Shown in pieces: positions 1 through 7,812 of a stretch of 12,581 nucleotides of DNA. The notes beneath the pieces were generated by a model. It was not told the origin of the DNA. It did no database searches and worked only from the letters and a program-made list of their open reading frames with translations. Location: contig CAJWLW010000116.1 in assembly GCA_913042885.1 (NCBI GenBank), positions 1 through 12,581 of the forward strand. The letters are read 5' to 3'. Position numbers and translations under genes: made by a program. Numbering within the stretch: position 1 is the stretch's first letter; every line of letters begins with the position of its first letter. The stretch comes from an uncultured Lentisphaeria bacterium (GTDB lineage: Bacteria; Verrucomicrobiota; Lentisphaeria; JABSQK01; CAJWLW01).

Positions 1-3000
1 GAGGGTGTACAGATCCAGTTCTGGCGCAGGGTTCGCCGGAATTGGCAGCGGACGGCGTTCGATGAGCGTACCGACAAAAACGGCTATTTCAAAGCAGCCA
101 TCAACTCTCAGCCGCATGTCATTGTGGCGAAATACCAGGGCGATCGTGTTTCGACAAACAACCTTTCGGCACGCGCCCATGAGATGACGGTCCGGCCGCA
201 GGAACACACCATGTTTTTCACCGATCGCTCGCTCTACCGCCCGGGACAGACGATCCGTTTCAAGGGCATCTGCATATATTCGGACCGAGAGAAAGACGCG
301 TACCGCACCATCAACAACCGCAAGCTCATGGTCACTTTCCGCGACGTCAATCACAAGGAAATCGAGCGCCGCGAGTTTCGCACCAACGATTACGGTTCGT
401 TTTCCGGCAGCTTCACGGCGCCGCGCGATCGGCTGATGGGCCGCATGTCGATCGTTGTCGAGGGTCAGCCCAATGGCAGTACCAACGTCACTGTCGAGGA
501 GTATAAGCGCCCGAAGTTCGAGGTCACCCTCGATCCGCCGGAAACCGCACCGAAGCTGGATGCCGGCATCACCATCACGGGACATGCCATCAGCTACACC
601 GGGGCTGCGGTCAATGGCGCCAAAGTGCAGTACCGCGTCGTGCGTGAGGTTCGGTATCCGCCGTGGTGGGGCTGGTATCGCTGGTGGATGCCGCGGCAGG
701 CCGGCGGCCAGGAGATCCTGCACGGGGTCGTGCGGACCGAGACCGACGGGTCGTTCAAGATCACCTTCAACGCCATGCCGGACCGGACGGTGCCGGCGGC
801 CGACGAACCGACCTTCAGTTTCTCGGTCTACGCCGATGTCACCGATACGGCCGGCGAAACACGCTCCGGCAATCGCACTGTCAACGTCGGCTACACGACT
901 CTGCAGGCGACGCTCAGCACCGACCAGTGGCAGGAGAAGGGCAAGCCCGTGGTGCTGACGATCGGTACGCACACGCTTGATGGCGTCGGCCAGAGTGCTG
1001 AGGGCACCGTCAAGATTTTCCGGCTGCAGGCGCCGGCAACCGTCCAACGGCCTCAGGCCCAAGGCTGGCAGCGGCATCACCGCATGCTGCCGAAGGCCGG
1101 GCAGGCGGGTGAGCCGGACCTTTCCGATCCCAACACCTGGCCGCTCGGCGATGTTGCCGCGGAACGGCCATTCACCACGGACGCCGAGGGCGGGGCGGAG
1201 CTTTCGGTGGCGCTCGAGCCTGGACTGTACCGCGCCAAACTGGAGTCGAGCGATCGTTTCGGCAAGCCGGTCAGTGCCCTGCAGCCGTTGCAGGTACTGG
1301 ATCCGCAGGCGCCCAAGTGCAACCTAAAAATTCCGTTCCTGTTCACGGCACCGACCTGGCAGGTTGAGCCGGGCGACAGCCTCACCGCGCTGTGGGGCAG
1401 TGGCTACGACCGGGCCCGGGCATACATCGAGATCGAGCATCGCAACAAGATTCTGCGGAGTTTCTGGACCGATCCGGAACGCACCCAGGAGATCATCGAA
1501 TTGGCAGTGACCGAGGAGATGCGCGGCGGCGTCACGGTGCGCGTTACGATGGTCCGGGAGAATCGAGGCTACATAACAGTGCGCCCGGTCACTGTGCCGT
1601 GGAGCAACAAGAAGCTTCAGGTGAAGTGGGAGCATTTCACTTCGAAGCTCGGGCCGGCCGAAAAGGAAACCTGGACCGCGATAATCACCGGGACGGACGC
1701 CGAAAAGGTGGTTGCCGAGATGGTCGCCGGGCTCTATGACGAATCGCTCGACGCCTATCTGCCGCATCATTGGGCGCAAAGCATCGGCGTATTCCGGCAT
1801 GACCGGTCACGCCTGCAGTCGCAGTTCCAGAACCTTCTTGTTTCCTGGCACCGTCTGCAGGGCCGCTGGCCGAGTCCCCGGAAAAACGGCAACCTCAGAT
1901 ATCGCGGCTTTCACCCGGATGTCACCAGGAACTTCTATCACGGCTATGTTGGACGCCGGGACGGCTTGCGCATGAGCAGCTTAAGTAGAGCTCCAGCACC
2001 GGTGGCGGCGATGGAGATGTCGGCAGATGCCGATGGGATGGAAATGGCCAACTTCGCGGCGCCCGCTTTGGGGAAGGCAGCTCGAGAGGACAAAGCAGTT
2101 GCCATGGACCCGGCGGCGCCGCCGGCGGGTGGCACCGAGCCGAAGGGACCGGACCTGAGCAAGGTAACGGCCCGCAAGAACCTGCAGGAAACTGCTTTCT
2201 TCTTCCCCCACCTGATCAGTGACGACGCGGGTCGCGTCAAACTGGAGTTCGAGATGCCGGAGGCTCTGACCAAGTGGAAGTTCATGGCGTTGGTGCACGA
2301 TGCCGAGCTGCGTAGCGGTTTCCTCCAGGACAGCGTGGTCACCGCCAAGGACCTGATGGTGCAGCCGAATCCGCCGCGCTTCCTGCGCGAGGGTGACAGG
2401 CTCGAGTTCACGGTCAAGGTGATCAACCAGTCACCGACCCGCCAGCAGGGCACCGTCCGCCTGTCCCTGGCCGACGCACGAACTGCGCAGTCCGCAGATC
2501 AAGCGCTGGGCAATGAGCGGACCGACAAGGTGTTCGACATTCCCGCCAAGGAGTCGCGGACGTATTCCTGGACGCTCGCGGTGCCCGATGGCCAGGGGTT
2601 CCTCAGCTACACCGCCGTGGCCGCGACCAACAAGCTTTCGGACGGCGAGGAAGGCTACCTGCCGGTATTGCCGCGTCGCATCATGGTCACCGAATCGCTG
2701 CCGCTGCCGATCCGCGACGCCGGCAAGAAGACGTTCAAGTTCGAAAAACTCCTGGCCTCCGGCGATTCCGACACGATCCGGCACGAGAGCCTGACGGTGC
2801 AGATGGTGTCACAGCCGGCGTGGTACGCAGTGATGGCTCTGCCCTACCTGATGGAGTACCCGCACGGCTGCGCCGAGCAGGTGTTCAACCGTCTGTACGC
2901 CAATGCCCTGGCTTCGCACATTGCCAATTCCGACCCGAAGATCCGGCGGATTTTCGACCAGTGGAAAGGGACCGAGGCACTCGACAGCCCGCTGGAGAAA

Positions 3001-4473
3001 AACGCGGAACTCAAGGCCGTGATGCTCGAGGAAACCCCATGGGTCCGTCAAGCCGGGAGCGAGAGCGAGGCGCGCCGCAACCTCGGCATACTGTTCGACA
3101 AGAATCGGCTCAACCGCGAATGCAGCGGGCAGCAGCGCCGGCTCGAGGAAATGCAGCGCGGCGACGGTTCGTGGGGCTGGTTCCCCGGCGGTTCGTCGAA
3201 TCATTACATCACGTTGTACATCACTACGGGCTACGGTCGGCTGCGCCATCTCGGCGTCAAACACACCGACGTCAAGCCGGCGCTGAAGGCACTCAACTTT
3301 CTGGATGGCTCGATCAACGAGAGATATCAGAAGTTGAAGCGGGACAAGCGTCTTGACAACAACAATCTGAGCCCGGCGATCGCGTTGTACATCTACGGTC
3401 GCAGCTTCTTCCTCGAGGACCGGGTCATTGCGGCGAATGCGAAGGAGGCCGTTGATTACTTTCTCGGGCAGGCACACAAACATTGGCTGACCGTGTCGCG
3501 CCTGTCGCAAGGACACCTGGCGGTTGGCCTGCAGCGGTTCGGGGCGGGCAAAGAGACACCTGCGAAGATCATGCGATCGATCCACGAGCATTCTCTGAAC
3601 GAAGAAGAGATGGGCATGTACTGGCGCGACACCGAGCATTCCTGGTGGTGGTACCGGGCGCCGATCGAGACACAAGCGATGATGATCGAGGCATTCGACG
3701 AAGTCGCCAAAGACGACAAGGCGGTCGAGGACTGCAAGGTCTGGCTGCTCAAGCAGAAACAAACGCGCGACTGGAAGACAACACGCGCCACGGCCGATGC
3801 GGTGTACGCCATGCTGCTGCGAGGCACCGACCTGCTGGCCTCGGACGAGCTGGTGGCGGTGGCATTGGCAGACGTCACGATCGAGCCGAAAAACGTCGAA
3901 GCGGGCACCGGATTCTACGAAGAGCGTTTTAGCGGGGCTGAGGTCAAACCGGCAATGGGCGAAGTCACGCTGACCAAAATCGACGAGGGTGTGAGCTGGG
4001 GAAGCATCCACTGGCAGTACATGGAGGACATGAGCAAGATCACGCCGCACACGGCGACGCCGCTGACGCTGGAGAAGGCGCTGTACATCAAGGAGAACAC
4101 GAAGAAGGGTCCGGTGCTGAACAAGGTCGACGGTGTCATCGGCGTTGGTGACGAGCTGGTGGTGCGGTTGGTGCTGCGCGTCGATCGCGACATGGAGTAC
4201 GTGCACTTAAAGGACCAGCGCGGGGCCGGTACGGAACCGGTGAACGTGCTGTCGAAGTACAGGTACCAGGACGGGCTGGCGTATTACGAGAGCACGCGCG
4301 ATACGGCGAGTCACTTCTTTATCGACTATCTGCCGAAGGGCACGTATGTCTTCGAGTATTCGACACGGGTGGCGCACCGGGGCAAGTATCAGAGCGGCAT
4401 CGCCAACATCCAGTGCATGTACGCGCCGGAGTTCAACAGCCATTCGGAGAGTTTCATGCTGGAAGTGCGGTGA
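1..4473 (+). CDS. Alpha-2-macroglobulin family protease inhibitor, thioester type (5' end outside window)
   Basis: The frame is open from the first base and reads family sequence at once, so the gene starts upstream of the window; 1490 residues are visible. Bacterial alpha-2-macroglobulins are periplasmic or surface traps: a protease cleaves the bait region, the protein collapses, and a Cys-Gln thioester binds the protease covalently. In order (codons counted from base 1): an MG2-like domain with TDRSLYRPGQ at 74-83; the MG3 start VEEYKRPKFEV at 165-175; further MG domains; an Ala/Pro/Met-rich linker near 658-720 that I take as the bait region; the conserved stretch after it (NLQETAFFFP, then PRFLREGD near 792); the thioester motif GCAEQ with Cys957 and Gln960; an alpha-helical toroid with WFPGG near 1060; and a C-terminal receptor-binding-like domain from about 1400. 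The layout matches the large (about 1800-2000 residue) type, so several hundred residues are probably missing. No pbpC-like neighbour lies downstream. The GTG at 124 is internal. Confidence 0.95.
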   Translation, partial: EGVQIQFWRRVRRNWQRTAFDERTDKNGYFKAAINSQPHVIVAKYQGDRVSTNNLSARAHEMTVRPQEHTMFFTDRSLYRPGQTIRFKGICIYSDREKDAYRTINNRKLMVTFRDVNHKEIERREFRTNDYGSFSGSFTAPRDRLMGRMSIVVEGQPNGSTNVTVEEYKRPKFEVTLDPPETAPKLDAGITITGHAISYTGAAVNGAKVQYRVVREVRYPPWWGWYRWWMPRQAGGQEILHGVVRTETDGSFKITFNAMPDRTVPAADEPTFSFSVYADVTDTAGETRSGNRTVNVGYTTLQATLSTDQWQEKGKPVVLTIGTHTLDGVGQSAEGTVKIFRLQAPATVQRPQAQGWQRHHRMLPKAGQAGEPDLSDPNTWPLGDVAAERPFTTDAEGGAELSVALEPGLYRAKLESSDRFGKPVSALQPLQVLDPQAPKCNLKIPFLFTAPTWQVEPGDSLTALWGSGYDRARAYIEIEHRNKILRSFWTDPERTQEIIELAVTEEMRGGVTVRVTMVRENRGYITVRPVTVPWSNKKLQVKWEHFTSKLGPAEKETWTAIITGTDAEKVVAEMVAGLYDESLDAYLPHHWAQSIGVFRHDRSRLQSQFQNLLVSWHRLQGRWPSPRKNGNLRYRGFHPDVTRNFYHGYVGRRDGLRMSSLSRAPAPVAAMEMSADADGMEMANFAAPALGKAAREDKAVAMDPAAPPAGGTEPKGPDLSKVTARKNLQETAFFFPHLISDDAGRVKLEFEMPEALTKWKFMALVHDAELRSGFLQDSVVTAKDLMVQPNPPRFLREGDRLEFTVKVINQSPTRQQGTVRLSLADARTAQSADQALGNERTDKVFDIPAKESRTYSWTLAVPDGQGFLSYTAVAATNKLSDGEEGYLPVLPRRIMVTESLPLPIRDAGKKTFKFEKLLASGDSDTIRHESLTVQMVSQPAWYAVMALPYLMEYPHGCAEQVFNRLYANALASHIANSDPKIRRIFDQWKGTEALDSPLEKNAELKAVMLEETPWVRQAGSESEARRNLGILFDKNRLNRECSGQQRRLEEMQRGDGSWGWFPGGSSNHYITLYITTGYGRLRHLGVKHTDVKPALKALNFLDGSINERYQKLKRDKRLDNNNLSPAIALYIYGRSFFLEDRVIAANAKEAVDYFLGQAHKHWLTVSRLSQGHLAVGLQRFGAGKETPAKIMRSIHEHSLNEEEMGMYWRDTEHSWWWYRAPIETQAMMIEAFDEVAKDDKAVEDCKVWLLKQKQTRDWKTTRATADAVYAMLLRGTDLLASDELVAVALADVTIEPKNVEAGTGFYEERFSGAEVKPAMGEVTLTKIDEGVSWGSIHWQYMEDMSKITPHTATPLTLEKALYIKENTKKGPVLNKVDGVIGVGDELVVRLVLRVDRDMEYVHLKDQRGAGTEPVNVLSKYRYQDGLAYYESTRDTASHFFIDYLPKGTYVFEYSTRVAHRGKYQSGIANIQCMYAPEFNSHSESFMLEVR
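1972..2160 (+). other. Candidate bait region of the alpha-2-macroglobulin
   Basis: About 63 codons of low-complexity sequence, rich in Ala, Pro, Met and acidic residues, lie between the last upstream MG-like segment and the conserved block that opens with KVTARKNLQETAFFFP. In this family the protease-sensitive bait sits just before that block and varies strongly between species. Six methionines fall in about 40 residues. Codons TTA and AGA, rare in this GC-rich gene, sit at its start. The assignment rests on position and composition only. Confidence 0.5.
2866..2880 (+). other. Thioester motif GCAEQ of the alpha-2-macroglobulin
   Basis: The codons read Gly-Cys-Ala-Glu-Gln after a YPH lead-in. 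In thioester-containing alpha-2-macroglobulins the Cys side chain and the Gln three residues later form the internal thioester that couples to a trapped protease. Both residues are intact, so this copy should be a covalent trap, unlike the thioester-less paralogues. Confidence 0.9.
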
Positions 4474-4511
4474 CGACGCGGCACTGGTGCGAAAAGCTTC
4501 GCGCTACGGGC

Positions 4512-4877
4512 TCAGAACTGCAGGTCGTCGATATTCTCGAATTCCTCAACGTTCATATCTACGGGCGGTGGGGGCATTGGCGGCGGCGGGCCGGTGTCGC
4601 CGACAGGCGCCAGGCGCCAGGCCTGCAGCGAATTGAAATATTTCACCTGTCCCTGGGGATCGGTCCATTTGCGACCCTTCAGATCGAAATGCACGACAAC
4701 ATCGCTGCCCGGATTATAGCCGTCGAGCAGGGCACACTTGTCCTGGACCAGCTCGAACTTCAGGCACTCCGGGTATTGCGGGTTATCGGCGTACTCGATG
4801 ACAAACTCGCGTTTGCGGAAGCGATCGGAAACATCGACGGTTTCTCCGACCTCCAGCAGGCGTCCCTGAATCTCCAT
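4512..4877 (-). CDS. DUF3127 family OB-fold protein with SSB-like acidic C-terminus
   Basis: The 121-residue product starts MEIQGRLLEV and contains the DUF3127 pattern: FRKREFVIEY near residue 20, a central FELVQDKCALLDGY with GSDVVVHFDLKGR near 57-69, and FNSLQAWRL near 81-89. The family has an OB-like fold and resembles single-stranded DNA-binding proteins; its role is not established. After the fold come a proline-rich linker (about 97-106) and an acidic tail ending in DDLQF, resembling the SSB tip (DDDIPF) that recruits repair proteins. I chose the ATG at 4877, not the in-frame ATG at 4883, because AAGGAG lies 7 nt before the former and only 1 nt before the latter, and because family members usually begin with MEI. 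The gene faces the alpha-2-macroglobulin gene (38 bp between stops) and is divergent from the DUF2142 gene. Family call fairly sure; DNA binding is inferred. Confidence 0.85.
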   Translation of the reverse strand: MEIQGRLLEVGETVDVSDRFRKREFVIEYADNPQYPECLKFELVQDKCALLDGYNPGSDVVVHFDLKGRKWTDPQGQVKYFNSLQAWRLAPVGDTGPPPPMPPPPVDMNVEEFENIDDLQF

Positions 4878-4884
4878 GTGCATT

Positions 4885-4890
4885 CTCCTT
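4885..4890 (-). promoter_or_regulatory. Ribosome binding site that fixes the DUF3127 gene start
   Basis: AAGGAG on the minus strand lies 7 nt before the ATG at 4877, but only 1 nt before the ATG at 4883, so the downstream ATG is the likely start. Confidence 0.75.
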
Positions 4891-4917
4891 TGCCTTTAAC
4901 GGGTCCGACAATATAAT
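4890..4917 (+). promoter_or_regulatory. Candidate sigma-70 promoter for the DUF2142 gene
   Basis: A perfect -10 hexamer TATAAT (4912-4917) is preceded, after 16 nt, by TTGCCT (4890-4895), a half match to the -35 consensus. Transcription would begin near 4924 and leave a leader of about 26 nt before the ATG at 4950. On the minus strand the same AT-rich stretch offers TATATT or TATTAT as a -10 for the DUF3127 gene, without a convincing -35. Confidence 0.5.
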
Positions 4918-4949
4918 ACCTTCACCGCGTTGCCATTATTCGTCACCAC

Positions 4950-6413
4950 ATGCCCTACAACTTGAACGAGAATCCCGAATCCGCAAGCCCGGAAGAAGAG
5001 TTGGAAACGGCACCGCCTGACGAGACGCAATGGCACCGGTTGTTTCTGCGTATCGGCCTGGTGTTCGGCGTTGCCTGGATCCTTCTGATCCCGCCGTTCC
5101 AGACGCCGGACGAGTACAATCACTTTTACCGCGCCATCAGTTTCGCCCAGGGGCGCCTGTGCTGCCACCCGGTCATCGGTGAATCCGGCACGGGTGCCGT
5201 CCTGCCAGGCGCCCTGATCCAGACCGAAGAGAAACTCGCCGCGCGTGACATCAGTGTCATCACCAGCCCATCGAAGCAGTCAAACCCTCAGGACCTCGCC
5301 CGGCTTATTGCTGCTTTCGACGTGCGGATGCGTCAGGGTGATACGCGATACTACGACTTTGCCAATACCTGCAATTACCCGGTCATCGGGTATGTGCCAC
5401 AGACGATCATCAGCTTTATCGGGTATTCGCTGAACCTGCCGGTGCTCATCGTGCTGTACCTGATCCGCTGCGCCAATCTCATCGTCTACCTGGCCATCGT
5501 CTGGTGGGCGCTCAAACAGATGCCGGTCCTCAAACCGGCGCTGTTCCTGCTGGCGCTGATGCCGATGTCGCTGCAGCAGGCGATGGCGCCGGGGGCAGAC
5601 AGCATCATCAACGTTGCCGCCTTTCTTTTCCTCGCCATAATCCTGCGACTGACGCTTGACGACAGCCGCGAGACTATCGGCGGGCGGACAATTGTTGGAC
5701 TGACCGTACTGGCCGCCATTATTGCCGTCGCCAAGATCGCCTACCTGCCGCTCTGTCTGCTCTGCCTCATGCTGCCAGCTGCGAAGTTCGAAAACCGCCG
5801 GGTGTGGACGGTGACAATGATTGCCGTACCCGGCATCGCCGCGGTCCTGCTGGCGGGCTGGCTGCTGTTCGTGCGCCAGTCGGGATTGCCGCATTTGCAG
5901 GCCGCCGGCCCGGACACCATCGGCGCGATCATCGACAGCCCGTGGAGTGCGCTGCTCTTTTACCTGCAGAATATCTACAACAACATGACGCTGCCGCTGG
6001 TGTACGAACAGTTTGTCGGTCGTCTCGGCTGGCTGGATACGCCCGTGCCGATGTTTTTTGTGATCGCTTTCCTGGGCATGCTGCTGGTGGCGGTCGCTGC
6101 CGAACCGGCGCCTGCCGCCACAGCCAGGGCGTTGGGTCGCCCCGGACTTGTCGCGGGGCTCGTTTTTCTGGTGTCGGTATTTGTCCTGCACGCGTTGTTC
6201 GTCACCGTCAGTAACAGCATGCGGATCGTCCAGGGACGCTACTTCATTCCGCTGGCGATGAGTGCCCTGTTCTGCCTGTACTGCGGCACCCGTGGCCGGC
6301 TGCGGATACCTGCAGAATTCCGTGTGAAGCCGTGGATTTTTGCCGCTTGTTCCGTGCTGACGCTGACGGTGACTTCGATTGTTGTTTTCAGGCGATATTG
6401 GTTTGCTGCATGA
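4950..6413 (+). CDS. DUF2142 family multi-pass membrane protein (GT-C-like)
   Basis: 487 residues with a charged cytoplasmic N-terminus (about 1-30), a first membrane span near 31-50, then PPFQTPDEYNHFYRA, the signature of DUF2142, with Pro53-Asp54-Glu55 where GT-C type glycosyltransferases carry a metal- or substrate-binding acidic pair in the first periplasmic loop. Later family landmarks are the LALMPMSLQQAM segment followed by GADSIIN, and QGRYFIPL at 428-435. About ten hydrophobic spans are visible. The first large loop contains Cys-Cys (in GRLCCHP) and a further Cys in NTCNYP, possibly disulphide-linked in the periplasm. DUF2142 genes often lie in polysaccharide or lipoglycan loci, but no glycan genes occur here, so the substrate is unknown. 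No Shine-Dalgarno sequence precedes the ATG; the start is supported by the promoter spacing. Family call firm, function not. Confidence 0.88.
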   Translation: MPYNLNENPESASPEEELETAPPDETQWHRLFLRIGLVFGVAWILLIPPFQTPDEYNHFYRAISFAQGRLCCHPVIGESGTGAVLPGALIQTEEKLAARDISVITSPSKQSNPQDLARLIAAFDVRMRQGDTRYYDFANTCNYPVIGYVPQTIISFIGYSLNLPVLIVLYLIRCANLIVYLAIVWWALKQMPVLKPALFLLALMPMSLQQAMAPGADSIINVAAFLFLAIILRLTLDDSRETIGGRTIVGLTVLAAIIAVAKIAYLPLCLLCLMLPAAKFENRRVWTVTMIAVPGIAAVLLAGWLLFVRQSGLPHLQAAGPDTIGAIIDSPWSALLFYLQNIYNNMTLPLVYEQFVGRLGWLDTPVPMFFVIAFLGMLLVAVAAEPAPAATARALGRPGLVAGLVFLVSVFVLHALFVTVSNSMRIVQGRYFIPLAMSALFCLYCGTRGRLRIPAEFRVKPWIFAACSVLTLTVTSIVVFRRYWFAA

Positions 6414-6422
6414 CGTCACTAT

Positions 6423-6439
6423 ATTGTGCGCGGCACAAT
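6423..6439. promoter_or_regulatory. Perfect inverted repeat upstream of purA (operator or RNA hairpin)
   Basis: ATTGTGC (6423-6429) and GCACAAT (6433-6439) are exact inverted copies around a GCG centre. A weak promoter reading, TTGGTT (6398-6403), 16 nt, TATATT (6420-6425), would place the repeat across the -10 and start site, as an operator would lie. It does not resemble the PurR box. Confidence 0.35.
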
Positions 6440-6458
6440 CGCCGTAATCCGGCGATTT
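6437..6458 (+). terminator. Candidate stem-loop after the DUF2142 gene
   Basis: AATCGCCG (6437-6444) and CGGCGATT (6450-6457) form an 8-bp stem with the loop TAATC, ending in a run of only three T. It lies 24 nt after the DUF2142 stop and could be a weak intrinsic terminator. It shares three bases with the inverted repeat at 6423-6439, so both cannot form fully in one RNA. Confidence 0.4.
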
Positions 6459-6520
6459 CCGCCACGGACGTATTCGACTCGCTACAGGCAGCGGTGCATC
6501 GTCACCGTTCAGACTTAATT

Positions 6521-6525
6521 AGGAG
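6521..6525 (+). promoter_or_regulatory. Ribosome binding site that fixes the purA-like start
   Basis: AGGAG lies 6 nt before the ATG at 6532 and only 3 nt before the in-frame GTG at 6529. The spacing and the better start codon favour 6532. Confidence 0.7.
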
Positions 6526-6531
6526 ACAGTG

Positions 6532-7812
6532 ATGATCACAGCCATCACCGGCGCTAACTGGGGGGACGAGGGCAAAGGCAAAATCACCGATTCGCTCGCC
6601 GTGGATGCCGACTTCGTCGTGCGCTTTCAAGGCGGGGCGAATGCCGGACACACGGTGATCAATCCGCACGGAAAATTTGCCTTGCACCTGCTGCCTTCCG
6701 GTGTTTTTTATCCCAATGTCACCAACGTCATCGCCCCCGGCGTAGCGCTGGACCTGGATGTTTTCTGGGATGAGCTCGACGAGTTGCAGCAGCGCAACGC
6801 GCCCGAGCCGAAACTGAAGGTTTCAGACCGCGCCCAGGTCGTGTTGCCGTACCACCGACTGCTCGACGGCTATGAGGAAGAACGCCTCGCCGGCGCCAGT
6901 TTCGGCTCCACCAAACGCGGTATCGCGCCATTCTATGCCGACAAGGCGCTGAAGGTCGGTATCCGCGTCTCCGACCTCACCGATCCTGACCGCATGCGGA
7001 ACCAGCTCGAACGCGCCCTGCCCGCCAAGGACATACTGATGACCGGGCTCTACGGCAAGGACCGCATGTCGATCGATGCGATCATTGATTCCCTGACGAC
7101 GCTGAGCACGCGGTTGACATCCTACATCTGCGACACCACGGTGCTGCTGCACGACGCGATCAAGGCCGACAAGAACATCCTGCTCGAAGGCCAGCTTGGC
7201 GCGTTGCGCGATCCGGAACACGGCATCCATCCGTTCACCACGTCGTCATCGACACTGGCGGGGTATGCCTGCGTCGGGGCCGGCATACCGCCTTATGCCA
7301 TCGAGAAGGTCATCGCCGTCACCAAGGCATATTCAAGCTGTGTCGGGGCTGGCCCGTTTGTCACCGAGTTGCCGGGAGCAGACGGCGACGAGCTGCGCGA
7401 GCGCGGCGGTGACGCCGGCGAATACGGCGCCACCACGGGACGCCCGCGGCGGGTCGGCTGGTTCGATGCCGTTGCTACGAAGTACGGCGTGCGGTTGCAA
7501 GGCGCCACTGATGTTGTCCTGTCGTTGGTCGATGTGCTCGGGTACCTTGATGAAATCCCGATCTGCACGGCCTACGATGTCAACGGCGAGACGGTCACGG
7601 ATTTTCCGGTCGGCCGTGCCTTGGACGTTGCCAAGCCGGTGTACGAGACGATGCCCGGTTGGAAGTCGGACGTCTCAGAGATTCGTGAATACGACGAACT
7701 GCCATCTGCCGCTCGCGACTACGTGGAGAAGGTCGAGTCGCTGATCGCCGCGCCGATCACGATGATTTCCGTCGGCCCGGCCCGTGACGCGTTGATCCAC
7801 CGCTCGAAGTGA
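6532..7812 (+). CDS. purA: Adenylosuccinate synthetase, divergent type
   Basis: 426 residues, the usual family length. The enzyme joins IMP and aspartate using GTP, the first committed step from IMP to AMP. The N-terminus carries the phosphate loop WGDEGKGK (10-17) with the catalytic Asp12, and NAGHT (37-41) with the catalytic His40. The aspartate loop (GATTGRPRR) and VGAGPF-TEL are present. Compared by eye with E. coli PurA, several sites differ: GGHNAGHT is GGANAGHT; the IMP-contact segment EGAQG is EGQLG; and the guanine-recognising TKLD is SLVD (331-334), losing the lysine. Similar changes occur, from memory, in a second clade known from Clostridia. The stop overlaps the next gene's start. 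Gammaproteobacterial purA normally sits beside hflX-hflK-hflC, absent here, so this may be a second copy or a replacement. The enzyme family is firm; the exact substrates are less so. Confidence 0.88.
   Translation: MITAITGANWGDEGKGKITDSLAVDADFVVRFQGGANAGHTVINPHGKFALHLLPSGVFYPNVTNVIAPGVALDLDVFWDELDELQQRNAPEPKLKVSDRAQVVLPYHRLLDGYEEERLAGASFGSTKRGIAPFYADKALKVGIRVSDLTDPDRMRNQLERALPAKDILMTGLYGKDRMSIDAIIDSLTTLSTRLTSYICDTTVLLHDAIKADKNILLEGQLGALRDPEHGIHPFTTSSSTLAGYACVGAGIPPYAIEKVIAVTKAYSSCVGAGPFVTELPGADGDELRERGGDAGEYGATTGRPRRVGWFDAVATKYGVRLQGATDVVLSLVDVLGYLDEIPICTAYDVNGETVTDFPVGRALDVAKPVYETMPGWKSDVSEIREYDELPSAARDYVEKVESLIAAPITMISVGPARDALIHRSK

Noticed and set aside
124..126. GTG as start of the alpha-2-macroglobulin gene
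   Set aside because: The frame stays open to base 1 and the upstream codons read family sequence (for example TDKNGYF), so this is an internal valine.
2809..4206. Long open frame (465 codons) on the minus strand inside the alpha-2-macroglobulin gene
   Set aside because: It lies fully opposite a gene with clear family motifs, its protein is rich in Arg, His and Val with no recognisable domain, and such antisense frames are common in GC-rich coding DNA.
4489..4502. Small hairpin GCGAA-AAGC-TTCGC between the convergent alpha-2-macroglobulin and DUF3127 genes
   Set aside because: A 5-bp stem without a T run is too weak to call a terminator.
5280..6419. Open frame of 379 codons opposite the DUF2142 gene
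   Set aside because: The product is a Gln/Arg/His-rich string without family features, as expected for the complement of a membrane protein gene; the plus-strand gene has a signature and a promoter.
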